In this document: one piece after another, positions 9,543 through 19,148 of the stretch
Layout of the letters: each line of letters begins with the position of its first letter
Position numbering within the stretch: position 1 is the stretch's first letter
NCBI RefSeq assembly: GCF_000834055.1
Contig: NZ_JXSQ01000014.1
Coordinates: 1 to 64,000, forward strand
Direction: 5' to 3'
From: Leucobacter komagatae
Lineage (GTDB): Bacteria; Actinomycetota; Actinomycetes; Actinomycetales; Microbacteriaceae
Length of the DNA stretch: 64,000 nucleotides
The notes under the pieces: model-generated
Databases searched by the model: none
Told to the model about the DNA's origin: nothing
The model's input: only the letters and a program-made list of their open reading frames with translations
Program-made: the position numbers and the translations under genes

Positions 9543-9570
9543 ATTGTCGCGCACTGCGCGCAAATATACT
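9543..9570. promoter_or_regulatory. Compact divergent leaderless promoters
   Basis: TATACT (9565-9570) is six bases before the plus-strand ATG at 9577. On the minus strand GACAAT (9548-9543) is six bases before the ATG at 9536. Only 40 bp separate the two start codons, so the promoters are interleaved and each -35 region must lie over or beyond the other -10. Confidence 0.5.
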
Positions 9571-9576
9571 GGGGCA

Positions 9577-10539
9577 ATGCGGCGATCGTTCCTGTGGGTT
9601 GCGCCTCTTGCTCTTGGGGCGCTACTCGCGGTGTCGGCGTGCACGCCAAGCGAGGCTGAGGGAGAAGAACTAGTGGCTGGAGACCTGCAGATCACGGCGT
9701 TCACGGTGCCCGGACCCGGCGCTGCAACCGGACACGGCGAGCACGCCGTTGGCTCCGCCACAGTCCCCGTTCGAGGGTATGAGCCGAGCGTTGGCGTGGA
9801 CCCGTGGGCAACGCTGGTGTGGGCGCACGGCGGGTCCTTCGTGCGCGGCACGCTCGACTGGCCGGAAGCCGACTGGGTATCTCGCAGCTTCGCGGCCGCG
9901 GGGATCAGGGTGATTTCCGTTGATTACGTGCTCGCAAGCGACACGGTCAAGGCCCCAGCCCCGTCAAATGACGTCGCGGCGGTCGTTGCCTGGGCTGGAG
10001 CGGAGTACGACGGCCCGCTCGTCGTTGGCGGTGCAAGCGCGGGCGCGCACCTCGCAGTGCTTGCCACGCTTCACCAGCGTGACAGCGCTCCAACACAGGC
10101 CGCAGCAGCGCTGCTTCTGGAATACCCCACCCTCCACCGAGAGCAGCGGGCAGACCCGCGGATCGCTGACGCGGTGGCCGCGCTCCCGGAGGCACGTCGT
10201 TTCCGGGCAGACCGGATCGCCGAAATGTATGACTTCTATCTCGGTGAGGGCACCGCTGGAGCCGGCCCCGCGATCGTTGCAGGCGAGCTGCCGACGGAGC
10301 GGCTCGCATTGCTACCGCCGACCATCATGGTGAACGCCGACGCGGATGAGCTTCGAGCATCTGGAGAGGAGTTCGCTGAGCAGCTCAGGGCGGCAGGTGT
10401 CACTGTCGTGGAGGCTGTCGAGCCCGACACCGTGCACGGGTATCTCAACCGCCCTGACGAGTCGGAGACTGCGCGTGCCCAGGCGGCCGCCACGATCGAG
10501 CGCTTCGTCACCGAGCTGCGGGTGCTGCTCGAAGCCTGA
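9577..10539 (+). CDS. Secreted lipoprotein esterase, alpha/beta hydrolase fold-3
   Basis: A 320-residue protein with a lipoprotein signal: charged start MRRS, hydrophobic core, then lipobox AVSAC with Cys near residue 22. The mature part is a hormone-sensitive-lipase-type esterase with oxyanion HGGSF, nucleophile GGASAGAH, an aspartate in NADADEL and a histidine in DTVHGYL. It would be membrane-anchored on the outer face and cleave short acyl esters. The start at 9577 gives a normal signal peptide; the 26 extra codons of the longer frame would destroy it. Divergent from the intracellular hydrolase. Confidence 0.82.
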   Translation: MRRSFLWVAPLALGALLAVSACTPSEAEGEELVAGDLQITAFTVPGPGAATGHGEHAVGSATVPVRGYEPSVGVDPWATLVWAHGGSFVRGTLDWPEADWVSRSFAAAGIRVISVDYVLASDTVKAPAPSNDVAAVVAWAGAEYDGPLVVGGASAGAHLAVLATLHQRDSAPTQAAAALLLEYPTLHREQRADPRIADAVAALPEARRFRADRIAEMYDFYLGEGTAGAGPAIVAGELPTERLALLPPTIMVNADADELRASGEEFAEQLRAAGVTVVEAVEPDTVHGYLNRPDESETARAQAAATIERFVTELRVLLEA

Positions 10540-10546
10540 CCGTCTC

Positions 10547-10948
10547 CTAGAGCGCGGCGAGCGCGTCGATCTCGACGAGCATCTCAGGGTGCGGCAGGCC
10601 AACGAACACTGTCGTTCGGCACGGGAGGTTTCCGCTCGGCACGTTGGCGGAAATGAACTCGCCGTACGCCTCGTTCATCGCCGGGAACAGGCTCTGGTCC
10701 GTGAGGTAGACGCGAAACATGAGGACGTCCTCGACCGAGGCGTCGCCCGCTTCGAGGATCGCGCGGATGTTTTCGAGCGTGCGGAGCGTCTGCGCATGGA
10801 CGTCGCCTGGAGCGATGTAGGTGTTCGTATCCGGGTCCATCGGGCCCTGCCCGGAGACCTGCAGCAGATTGCCTTTTCGGATGCCCTGCGAGAAGACGTG
10901 AGCGGGCGCTGGCGCCTGTGAGGTGCGGATAACGGTCGTGTGTGGCAT
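10547..10948 (-). CDS. RidA-family enamine/imine deaminase
   Basis: A 133-residue YjgF/RidA protein of normal length. The C-terminal CRTTVFVGLPHPEMLVEID carries the conserved arginine that binds the substrate carboxylate. RidA proteins hydrolyse reactive 2-amino-acrylate and other enamine or imine intermediates released by PLP-dependent dehydratases. Position at the end of an operon that includes a PLP D-amino-acid dehydratase-like enzyme fits that task. AGAAGGA precedes the ATG at 10948; the gene lies 15 bp after the sugar kinase. Confidence 0.85.
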   Translation of the reverse strand: MPHTTVIRTSQAPAPAHVFSQGIRKGNLLQVSGQGPMDPDTNTYIAPGDVHAQTLRTLENIRAILEAGDASVEDVLMFRVYLTDQSLFPAMNEAYGEFISANVPSGNLPCRTTVFVGLPHPEMLVEIDALAAL

Positions 10949-10963
10949 GAGAATCCTTCTGGG

Positions 10964-11943
10964 TTAGCGGAGAATATCGGCGGTACGTGGGGCGAGATCG
11001 GTCGCGCGAGGGAGGCCCTCCCAGTCGCCGATGATCGTGACGGAGTGCGCCGCTACTCGACCGGCGAAGTCAAGTCGTTCCTGCGGGTCCGTCGCGTGCA
11101 GCACGCCGGAGAGGTAGCCGGCGGCGAAGGCGTCGCCCGCCCCAACCGGGTCTCGCTCGACGACGTGGGTGACGTTCTGATCGAACTCCCCTGTTTCGGC
11201 GACCGAGACGGCGCCGTCGGCGCCGCGCTTCACGACGACTTCCCGCGGGCCGAGCGCACGGATGCCGCGGGCAAGCTCGAGGTCGCGAGCAACGTCGACG
11301 GTATGCGCGGCAGCGGCATCGCCCTCGCTCCCGAGCAAGATGCGCGCCTCTGCGGTCGTCGCGAACACAATGTCGCTTGCGCCGTGAATTCGAGGAGGAC
11401 CCGGCGGGCGTCGTCGGTGTCCCAGAGGCCTGCCCGGTAGTTGAGATCGAGGGAGATCGGCACGCCGGCGCTCTCCGCGCTCTCAACTGCGAGACGCATT
11501 GCGTCGCGCGGTTCCTGTCCGAGCGCGGCTGTGATCCCTGTCAGGTGGAGCAGCCTGGCGGCCCTGATCTCGTCAACGGGAATGTCGGCAGGGCTGAGCC
11601 GCGAGCCTGCGCTGTTCGCCCGCGCGTATTGGACGCGGAGCCTGTCGAACCCCTGCTGGCTGCGCACCATGAGGCCGGTGTGGCCTGGCCCGCTTAGGCC
11701 GAGCGTGCGAACGCCCTCGGCCTGCAACTCGCGTTCGATGAACTCACCGACGCTGTCGTTGCCGAGGCGGCCGACCCACGTCGTTGCGTGACCGAGGCGC
11801 GTGAGGCCGATAGCGACGTTCGTCTCCGCGCCCCCAAACGAGAGGTGGAACTGTGGATGCGACTCGAGGAGGAGCGATGCCTGGGCGGAGAACAGGCCCA
11901 TCGTCTCGCCGAGGGTGACGGTGCGGCCAGAGGGGGGAATCAT
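10964..11943 (-). pseudogene. PfkB-type 2-keto-3-deoxygluconate kinase, frameshifted
   Basis: The N-terminal part (11943 to about 11374) reads as a ribokinase/KDG-kinase with TLGETMGLFSA, FGGAETNVAIGL and LDLNYRAGLWD. The rest (about 11373 to 10964) continues in another frame with FATTAEARILLGSE, VVVKRGADGA and the catalytic DPVGAGDAFAAGY. Restoring one base near 11374 joins the two halves at EFTAQA-DIVFATT without loss. As written the protein would stop being homologous after about 190 residues. The family phosphorylates 2-keto-3-deoxygluconate or related keto-acids. Either a true mutation or a sequencing error; the site is not a homopolymer. ATGA overlap with the gene upstream. Confidence 0.8.
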
Positions 11944-13193
11944 GAGAAATATAGTCCGATCAGTTCACGAATGCGGTGATCGTCGTCGATCACCGGAACA
12001 AGGCTCCACCTATCGAGGGTTGTGCATGGGTGGGAGATGCCTAGTTCGACGAGATCGCCAACGGCGATCTTGGTGGCGGCCTCGGGGTCGAAACGGATGA
12101 AGGCATGCTGATCTGCGAGATCGGTCACGGTTGCGTCAAACGCCCGAGCGTCGGTGCCGCTGCGCGAGCGCGCCCCCAAAACAACGGGCAGGCCCTGGTC
12201 GAAGCCGACGTCTCTGCGGCCGCACAGCAGCAGCGCGAAGCCGGGCTCGGGCACGCTGAGCACCGGTGCCCAGACGCTGATTGCCGGGGAGAAGCGCGGC
12301 CCGGCGGAGTTGCCGCGCGCAGCGGGGCTTACCCGCGAGTAGAGGCCGCTGTCGTGGGTGAGGTAGGCCCCGCTTCGCAGGATGACACGCTCGGCCGTAG
12401 CGCCGCCGGCGATGAGCCCCGCGAATGCCGCGTCGAAGTAAGCGCTGCCGCCGATGCTCACGAGCGGCTCGGCTGGGAGCAGTTCTGCGGCAGCAAGCTC
12501 GCCGAGCGAGGCAGCGAGGTTCGTAGCGAACACGGTGACAGCGGCTGCGATTTCGTCAGGCGAATCGCCGGGGAGCGTGCCCTCGTACGCCGTGAGCCCG
12601 AGCACCCGGACGCCGGGTGTTGCCGCCGCGGCGCGTGCGAGCCCGGCGAGTTCGACGTCGGTGCGGGTGCCGGTGCGGCCGCCGGCGTGCCCGACTTCGA
12701 GCATGACCGCGATCTCCCGCTTCCCGTCCGCAGTGCTCCTGTCGCGGAGCACCTCGAGGCCTGCCAGCGAATCGACAGTGACGACGCACTCGAAGTCGGC
12801 GTCGCGATCGAGCTCCGCACGGAGCCACTCGACGGCCGAGGGTTCGACGAGTTGGTTTGCGAGCAGCAGCCGCGAGATGCCACCGTCGCGGAAGACGCGC
12901 AGTTGGGCCGGCGTCGCTGCCGTTATCGCCCAGGCCCCGGCCCGCATCTGCTCGCGCGCGAGCTGCGGTGACATCGCCGTCTTGCCGTGCGGGGCGAGCT
13001 GTGCGCCGAGCGACCGCACATAGGCCATCATTGCGGCGATGTTCGCGTCAAGGGCTGGCCCGTTGAGGCTCAGCTGGGGAAACTCCCGGTCGGCTGCAAA
13101 CAGCGACGAACCAACGAGGTCGTCGGGGGTGCCAGCGCGCGCGAGAGCGGGGCCGAGCCCTTTCACCAGGCTCAGCTGGTCGCGTGGAATCAT
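11940..13193 (-). CDS. D-serine dehydratase-like PLP enzyme (alanine-racemase-fold amino-acid deaminase)
   Basis: A 417-residue protein of the fold-III PLP family that includes D-threonine aldolase and D-serine dehydratase. The N-terminal barrel carries the PLP lysine in LAPHGKTAMSP (about residue 70) and the downstream segments EVGHAGGRTG and LTAYEG. The C-terminal part has HDSGLY and ISHPC, matching the metal-binding D-serine-dehydratase-like domain. Such enzymes act on D-amino acids with a beta-hydroxyl group, releasing ammonia and a 2-keto acid. In this operon, between a D-acylase and a KDG-type kinase, a hydroxylated D-amino acid such as D-glucosaminate is a plausible substrate (inference). 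Starts and ends in ATGA overlaps. Confidence 0.8.
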   Translation of the reverse strand: MIPRDQLSLVKGLGPALARAGTPDDLVGSSLFAADREFPQLSLNGPALDANIAAMMAYVRSLGAQLAPHGKTAMSPQLAREQMRAGAWAITAATPAQLRVFRDGGISRLLLANQLVEPSAVEWLRAELDRDADFECVVTVDSLAGLEVLRDRSTADGKREIAVMLEVGHAGGRTGTRTDVELAGLARAAAATPGVRVLGLTAYEGTLPGDSPDEIAAAVTVFATNLAASLGELAAAELLPAEPLVSIGGSAYFDAAFAGLIAGGATAERVILRSGAYLTHDSGLYSRVSPAARGNSAGPRFSPAISVWAPVLSVPEPGFALLLCGRRDVGFDQGLPVVLGARSRSGTDARAFDATVTDLADQHAFIRFDPEAATKIAVGDLVELGISHPCTTLDRWSLVPVIDDDHRIRELIGLYFS

Positions 13194-13999
13194 GACGGGA
13201 GTCTCCGATCTTGCGGCAATGCGCCCATCCTTCTGGAGATGTCGGTTGCCGCAGCAATAACGAGTGGGACAAGTTCTGGGACTCGTTCGCGCGGCACGCG
13301 CGACACGGGGCCCGAAACGCTCACTGCGTGAGAGCAGCCGCCCGAGGCGTCGAAAATTGGGGCGGCGACGCAGCGAATACCGTCCTCGTTTTCGACGTCG
13401 TCGATCGCCCACCCCTGTTCGCGGATCGTTGCGAGTTCCGCGCGGAGGCCCGCGGCGGTGGTGATCGTCGTTGCGGTGCGCGCCGGCATCCCTGCGTCGA
13501 TCACCGTCTGTATCGTCTCGTCGTCGGCGAAGGCGAGGATGCACTTCCCTACGCTCGTCGAGTACATGGGCTGCGTGTTGCCGACTCGCGAGATCATGCG
13601 CACGGCGTGTGGGCTGTCGACCTTGTCGATGTACACGACGCTGGGGGTCGCCGAACGTACGAGGTGCGCGGTCTCCATCGTGCTCTCGCTGAGTGTCGCG
13701 AGCGCCTCGTGCATGTCTCGATCTGGGCGCACGCCTGAGAGATAGGCCTGGCCAAGGCGCGCGGTTTCCCAACTCAAGCGGTACGAACCCGATCCCGGGG
13801 CCTGCTCGAGGAACGACGTCTCGAGCATTGGTTGGAGCAGTCGTGTCACCGTGCTCTTGTTGAGGTCGAGCTCGGTCGCGATCTGGGTGATGGTGCGGCC
13901 ATCCCCATTGAGGTCGTCACCGAGAAGCTGGAGTATCGAGAGCGCGCGGCGAAGCGAGGCTGAATTGTTCCGCGGAGCGGAGTCTGAGGTCGTTGTCAT
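13190..13999 (-). CDS. IclR-family transcriptional regulator
   Basis: A 269-residue regulator with the IclR winged helix near residues 15-80 (RALSILQLLGDD, TQIATELDLNKSTVTRLLQ) and the ligand domain after residue 95 (YSTSVGKCILAF, DDVENEDGIRCVAAPIFD). The family includes KdgR, a repressor of keto-deoxygluconate genes. The ATG at 13999 is preferred because it overlaps the previous stop as ATGA, like its neighbours; a GTG at 14014 would add five residues. The likely targets are the two TTGCAATGCA palindromes in the divergent promoter 1.7 kb upstream. Confidence 0.85.
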   Translation of the reverse strand: MTTTSDSAPRNNSASLRRALSILQLLGDDLNGDGRTITQIATELDLNKSTVTRLLQPMLETSFLEQAPGSGSYRLSWETARLGQAYLSGVRPDRDMHEALATLSESTMETAHLVRSATPSVVYIDKVDSPHAVRMISRVGNTQPMYSTSVGKCILAFADDETIQTVIDAGMPARTATTITTAAGLRAELATIREQGWAIDDVENEDGIRCVAAPIFDASGGCSHAVSVSGPVSRVPRERVPELVPLVIAAATDISRRMGALPQDRRLPS

Positions 14000-15591
14000 G
14001 AGGTTGGTGTCCACATCGGTCGGCGGAGGCCGTGTCCCGGATAGCGGTCGGTCAGAGTTCCTTGGGAAAGCACCGGGACGCCGGCGATGAATACTTCCAT
14101 GATGCCCCGTGCCGGCCGAGTGGGGGCGTCGTAGTCCGCGCCGTCCGCGATCTCATCGGGGTGCACGAGGCAAAAGTCGGCGATGGATCCGGGTCGTGCG
14201 CGACCGCGGTCGCCGAGGCTGAAGCGGGCGGCGGCGCGGTAGGACAGGTGGTCTGCGGCCTCGGCCCAGCTCCAGTCTCTCCAGTCGACCACGTGGCGCC
14301 GAAGCATACGGGCGAAGCTTCCCCAGCCCCTGGGATGCGGATGGGAGCCGAGGTAGATTCCGTCGGAGCCGCCGAGGTGGGCAGGATGGTTAGCGATTGC
14401 GCGCACATCCGCTATTTGATTGCTCGCCGGCTGTTGCACGATTGCGCCGACGCCGAGACCCGTTGCGAGAAGCAACTCGCAGACGAACTCGCCGAGTTCT
14501 TGCCCCGTAGCGGCAGCGGCAGCGGGTAGCAGCTGCCCCTCAACCCAGCGCCAGTCGGGGTGCGCCGCACTCGCGACCGTGACGCGCGAGAGGAGCTCTG
14601 CGATGCTGGGGAACCAGTCGCGTCTGAGCTCCTCGAGGGTTGCCCGATCGGCGAGCGCGGCGAGGGTTGCGGCGGGGCCGCCCTCCTGGAGGCGCGCGGG
14701 GAGCGCCAGCATTGTCAGGATCGTGTTCCCTCTTCTGTATGGGTACGAATCGAACGTGACGCTGATCCCGCTGTCAATGGCCTCGTCTATCGCGGGGAGC
14801 ACGAGCGCCGCAGGAGCGTGCAGGTGCGAGATGTGGATCGGTGCTCCGGCTTCGCGTGCAAGCCCAAAGAACTCGGCGAGACCCTGAGGCGCAGACTGCT
14901 CGTAGCCCCTGAGATGGGCGACGAGGGGCGCGCCCGATGCTGCCGCGATGCCTGCGTAACGCAACAGCTCACGGCGGTCGGCGAACCCGTTCGGCACATA
15001 CTCAAGCCCGAGGGAGATGCCGCAGGCGCCCGCATCCAGTGACGCGACCGCAAGTTCGGTGGCGGCCTCAAGCTGCGATTCTGTCAGCGGCTCGGCCGTG
15101 AAGCCGGCGACGGCGGAGCGGAGCGTGCCGGCCGGCAGCAGCATTGCCGCGTTAATCCGAGACTGCGAGGAAAAGTGGGTGAGCACATCGTCGACCGAGC
15201 AGTCTCCTGAGAGTGCGGGCGGAACCGGGCCGTTGATCGCCGAGAAGTAGCGTTCGTTCATGGGTGCCGATTCGGCGGTCGCCGGGGCGAAGGAAACACC
15301 GTCTTGGCCGATGATCGCTGTGGTAATGCCCTGACGAAGCAGGCCGAGTTCGGGGGTCTCGCGGCCGAGCGCGCCCTCCGCGTGGCTGTGTGCGTCGATG
15401 AACCCTGGCATCAGAATGCGGCCAGCGGCTGCGAGGGTGGCGAATCCCTGCGGCAGGGCGGCGTCGGGGGGAAGCACCTCGCGCACGACGCCCGCAGCGA
15501 TGACAACGGTCGCTCTGTCGAGCCCGGTCATGCCCTCGCTGGGGATGAGCGCATCGCGGATGGCGAACGCGTCGTGCTGAGTCGGTGCCAC
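13996..15591 (-). CDS. N-acyl-D-amino-acid deacylase (D-aminoacylase family amidohydrolase)
   Basis: A 531-residue amidohydrolase. The metal motif GFIDAHSH is at residues about 63-70, followed by HISHLHAP, a segment LRGYEQ, and LGSDGIYLG with the conserved aspartate before HPRGWGSFARML, all typical of D-aminoacylases. The family removes acetyl or other acyl groups from D-amino acids. GTG at 15591 is the chosen start because AAAGGGG lies a few bases upstream; the longer frame would run through the -10 box. First gene of the minus-strand operon deacylase, iclR, PLP enzyme, kinase, ridA. Confidence 0.85.
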   Translation of the reverse strand: MAPTQHDAFAIRDALIPSEGMTGLDRATVVIAAGVVREVLPPDAALPQGFATLAAAGRILMPGFIDAHSHAEGALGRETPELGLLRQGITTAIIGQDGVSFAPATAESAPMNERYFSAINGPVPPALSGDCSVDDVLTHFSSQSRINAAMLLPAGTLRSAVAGFTAEPLTESQLEAATELAVASLDAGACGISLGLEYVPNGFADRRELLRYAGIAAASGAPLVAHLRGYEQSAPQGLAEFFGLAREAGAPIHISHLHAPAALVLPAIDEAIDSGISVTFDSYPYRRGNTILTMLALPARLQEGGPAATLAALADRATLEELRRDWFPSIAELLSRVTVASAAHPDWRWVEGQLLPAAAAATGQELGEFVCELLLATGLGVGAIVQQPASNQIADVRAIANHPAHLGGSDGIYLGSHPHPRGWGSFARMLRRHVVDWRDWSWAEAADHLSYRAAARFSLGDRGRARPGSIADFCLVHPDEIADGADYDAPTRPARGIMEVFIAGVPVLSQGTLTDRYPGHGLRRPMWTPTS

Positions 15592-15645
15592 TTTGCCCCT
15601 TTCACAATCTCGCCGACGGGCGGAGTGCCGTCGGCGTGTGTTCTC

Positions 15646-15718
15646 ACTGTAGCCACAATCACCATAATTTTGCAATGCAACATACCTCGTTGCAATGCAG
15701 AAGATTTGCTGGTACCTT
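15646..15718. promoter_or_regulatory. Mirror-image divergent promoters with two IclR-type operators
   Basis: Palindrome 1 is TTGCAATGCAA at 15670-15680 and palindrome 2 is TTGCAATGCAG at 15690-15700, centres 20 bp apart. The minus promoter uses TTGCAA (15675-15670), 18 bp, TACAGT (15651-15646). The plus promoter uses TTGCAA (15690-15695), 17 bp, TACCTT (15713-15718). Each -35 is thus inside one palindrome, so one regulator could block or time both operons. Confidence 0.65.
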
Positions 15719-15765
15719 CACCATGAGCTTCAACAGTGGCTTCCAACGACGGAAGGAAATCCTCA

Positions 15766-17298
15766 ATGCATAGTCCTCATCGCTCCCGCGCAGCTGCCGC
15801 TGCCGCGGGGCTTGGAATCGCGAGCCTCGCGCTCCTGACAGCGTGTAGCCCACCGAGTGCTGGCACGGGTGGTGGTGGCGACGCGTCGATCATCACCGTT
15901 GCCGAAACCACCGCGCCATCGTCACTCGACCCCCAGCGCTCGAGCATGTTCGCCGATCGCTTCGCGTGGCAGCTGAGCTACGAGTGCCTCATGACCACGA
16001 GCCCGGACGGCGAGGTGCAGCCGAGCCTCGCTACGGGTTACGAGCTTTCCGAAGACTCGCTCGAATACACCTTCACCCTCCGTGATGGCGTGAAGTTCTC
16101 CAACGGTGACACCCTCGACGCAGACGACGTTGTCTACACATTCGAGCGTCTCACCGAGAGCCCCGAGCGCATCGACATTGAACTCTTCCCGACGCTCTCA
16201 CACGCTGAGAAGGTCGACGATATGACCGTGAAGTTTGTGCTCAAGAGCCCCGATGCTGGCTTTATCAACAATATGGGCAACCCGCTCGTGTGGGGCTGCT
16301 CGATCCTCAGCGCCGCGGCCGAGGGCGATAACCTCACGACCAACATGGTCGGCACGGGCCCGTGGACGCAGGTCGCGTACGAGCCCGAGACCAGCCTGGA
16401 GTTCGAACGCAATGAAGAGTACTGGGGTGAACAGGCCAAGTCTGAGGCGCTGAACATCCTCTACATGCCCAACATGGGCACGCAGGTGAGCAACCTCAAG
16501 GCAGGCAAGGTCGACATCGTATTCCCCGACCAGGGCGGCGTCGCAGACCTTGAGAAGGAAGGGTTCACAGTCACCAACGTGAATACCGACTCGACGATCT
16601 TCCTCCAGATCAACAACACGAAGGCGCCGTTCGATAACCCGAAGGTGTTGCAGGCGATGGCGCTCGCTTTCGACCGCCAGGAGCTCGCCGACAAGGCGTA
16701 CGGCGGAGCCGCGCAGCCGAGCGGGTATCTCCCGCCGAGCCTCGCATGGGCGCCGAAGGTTGAGGACCTACCGAACCACACACAAGACCTCGAAAAGGCC
16801 AATGCGCTCATCAAGGAAGCCGGCTTCGAGAGTGGCGTTGACCTCAATCTCGTGTACATCAACGGGTACGACCCCGGCACGAACGACCTTCTCGCCGTGA
16901 TGCAGGATCAGCTCGCCAAGGCAGGCTTCAACGTCGAGCTCGATCCGCTCGAGGCTGCCGCCTGGAGCGAGCGCCGGGGCGATCTCAATGCGTATGAGCT
17001 CAGCTGGAATGCTCAGTCGTACTACTCGAACCCCTACCAGTACGTCGCACCGGTTCCCGGGCGTCAGGGCGACGTGCCCGAGTCGCTGCAGACACTGATC
17101 GACAACGCGTGGAGCGCGTCGAGCGAGACCGAGTACCAGGAAGCGCTCAGCGCAATCGCGGTGCACGAAGCCGAGATCGTCTACCCGACGCTCACGCTGC
17201 TCGCACGCGATATGTTCGTGGCCCACGACGCCAAGGTGAAGGGCGTCGAGATTCCGTCGAGCCAGAGCCGCACCTTCCTCGCGCAGGTCACCAAGTAG
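15766..17298 (+). CDS. Peptide/oligosaccharide ABC transporter substrate-binding lipoprotein (family 5)
   Basis: A 510-residue extracellular solute receptor. The signal peptide ends in lipobox LLTAC (Cys near residue 27), followed by a Gly-rich linker. The mature protein has the family-5 features LDPQRS, LATGYELSEDSLEYTFTLRDGVKFSNGD and VGTGPW. It would deliver a di/oligopeptide, glycopeptide or amino-sugar-containing ligand to the permease. The ATG at 15766 follows GGAAGGA; an upstream GTG at 15736 would precede the signal peptide needlessly. First gene of the plus-strand operon that includes the deacylase-linked catabolic genes. Confidence 0.9.
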   Translation: MHSPHRSRAAAAAAGLGIASLALLTACSPPSAGTGGGGDASIITVAETTAPSSLDPQRSSMFADRFAWQLSYECLMTTSPDGEVQPSLATGYELSEDSLEYTFTLRDGVKFSNGDTLDADDVVYTFERLTESPERIDIELFPTLSHAEKVDDMTVKFVLKSPDAGFINNMGNPLVWGCSILSAAAEGDNLTTNMVGTGPWTQVAYEPETSLEFERNEEYWGEQAKSEALNILYMPNMGTQVSNLKAGKVDIVFPDQGGVADLEKEGFTVTNVNTDSTIFLQINNTKAPFDNPKVLQAMALAFDRQELADKAYGGAAQPSGYLPPSLAWAPKVEDLPNHTQDLEKANALIKEAGFESGVDLNLVYINGYDPGTNDLLAVMQDQLAKAGFNVELDPLEAAAWSERRGDLNAYELSWNAQSYYSNPYQYVAPVPGRQGDVPESLQTLIDNAWSASSETEYQEALSAIAVHEAEIVYPTLTLLARDMFVAHDAKVKGVEIPSSQSRTFLAQVTK

Positions 17299-17308
17299 CA
17301 GTCCAGCT

Positions 17309-17336
17309 GTGTGGGCCGGGTTTGCCCGGCCCACAC
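17309..17336. other. Intercistronic hairpin after the binding-protein gene
   Basis: A 12-bp perfect stem, GTGTGGGCCGGG and CCCGGCCCACAC, closes a TTTG loop between the receptor gene and the first ATPase. There is no T tract. Such hairpins commonly protect the abundant receptor mRNA from decay and reduce downstream reading; that role is inferred. Confidence 0.6.
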
Positions 17337-17355
17337 GCCCAGAAAGGTTCGGCCG

Positions 17356-18155
17356 ATGCTCGAGCTCAAGAACGTATCTATTTCCTATCGAGCTGGCACG
17401 AAACCGGCAGTGTCAGGCGTCTCGCTGTCGATCGCAGCCGGGGAACGCGTCGGGATTGTCGGAGAGTCCGGCTCGGGCAAGAGCACGCTCACGTCGGCCG
17501 TGCTGCGCTCACTTCCCAGCGGCACGCGAGTCGATGGAACGATCACCTACCGTGGCCAAGACATCGGCGCGATGAAAGCAACGCAGTTTCGGGAGCTGCG
17601 AAGCGATCAGATCGCCCGGATTCCCCAGGATCCACTTGCCAGCCTCAACCCGGTGATCCGCGTTGGCGACCAGCTTCGACACGTGATCCAAGCACACCGG
17701 AAGCTCTCGAAAGCCGCGTGTATTCCGCTGATTGAGGCCGGCCTCGCAGAGGTCGGAATTCCCGAGCCGAGTCTGAAGCGCCGTGCCTTCCCGCACGAAC
17801 TCTCGGGCGGAATGCGCCAACGTGTACTGATCGCGATGTCGCTGATCAACGAACCCGACCTACTCATCGCGGACGAGCCAACGACGGCCCTAGACGTGAC
17901 CGTGCAGGCCCAGATCCTCGACCTGCTACAGCGCGAACTTGATCAGCGTGGCATGTCGCTGCTCCTTATCACCCACGACATCGGCGTCGTTGCGGAAGTG
18001 TGTTCGCGAATCATCGTCATGCGCAACGGCGAGATCGTCGAAGACGGCCAGACCGTCGACCTCATGGCAAACCCGCAGCACCCATACACGCAGCAGCTCT
18101 TCGCCGCGGCGAGCATGCACGACGCGAACACCTCAGGAAAGACGGGGGCGGCACG

Positions 18156-18159
<4 letters not shown>
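17356..18159 (+). CDS. Peptide-type ABC transporter ATP-binding protein, DppD-like
   Basis: A 267-residue ATPase: Walker [10 protein letters not shown] (about residue 37), Q-loop in [12 protein letters not shown], signature LSGGMRQR, Walker [13 protein letters not shown] and H-loop LLLITHDIG. The HPYTQQLF tail is typical of oligopeptide ATPases, though the usual Cys-rich cluster is absent, ending soon after. AGAAAGG lies nine bases before the ATG. Ends in an ATGA overlap with the second ATPase. Confidence 0.92.
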
Positions 18160-19144
<985 letters not shown>

Positions 19145-19148
<4 letters not shown>

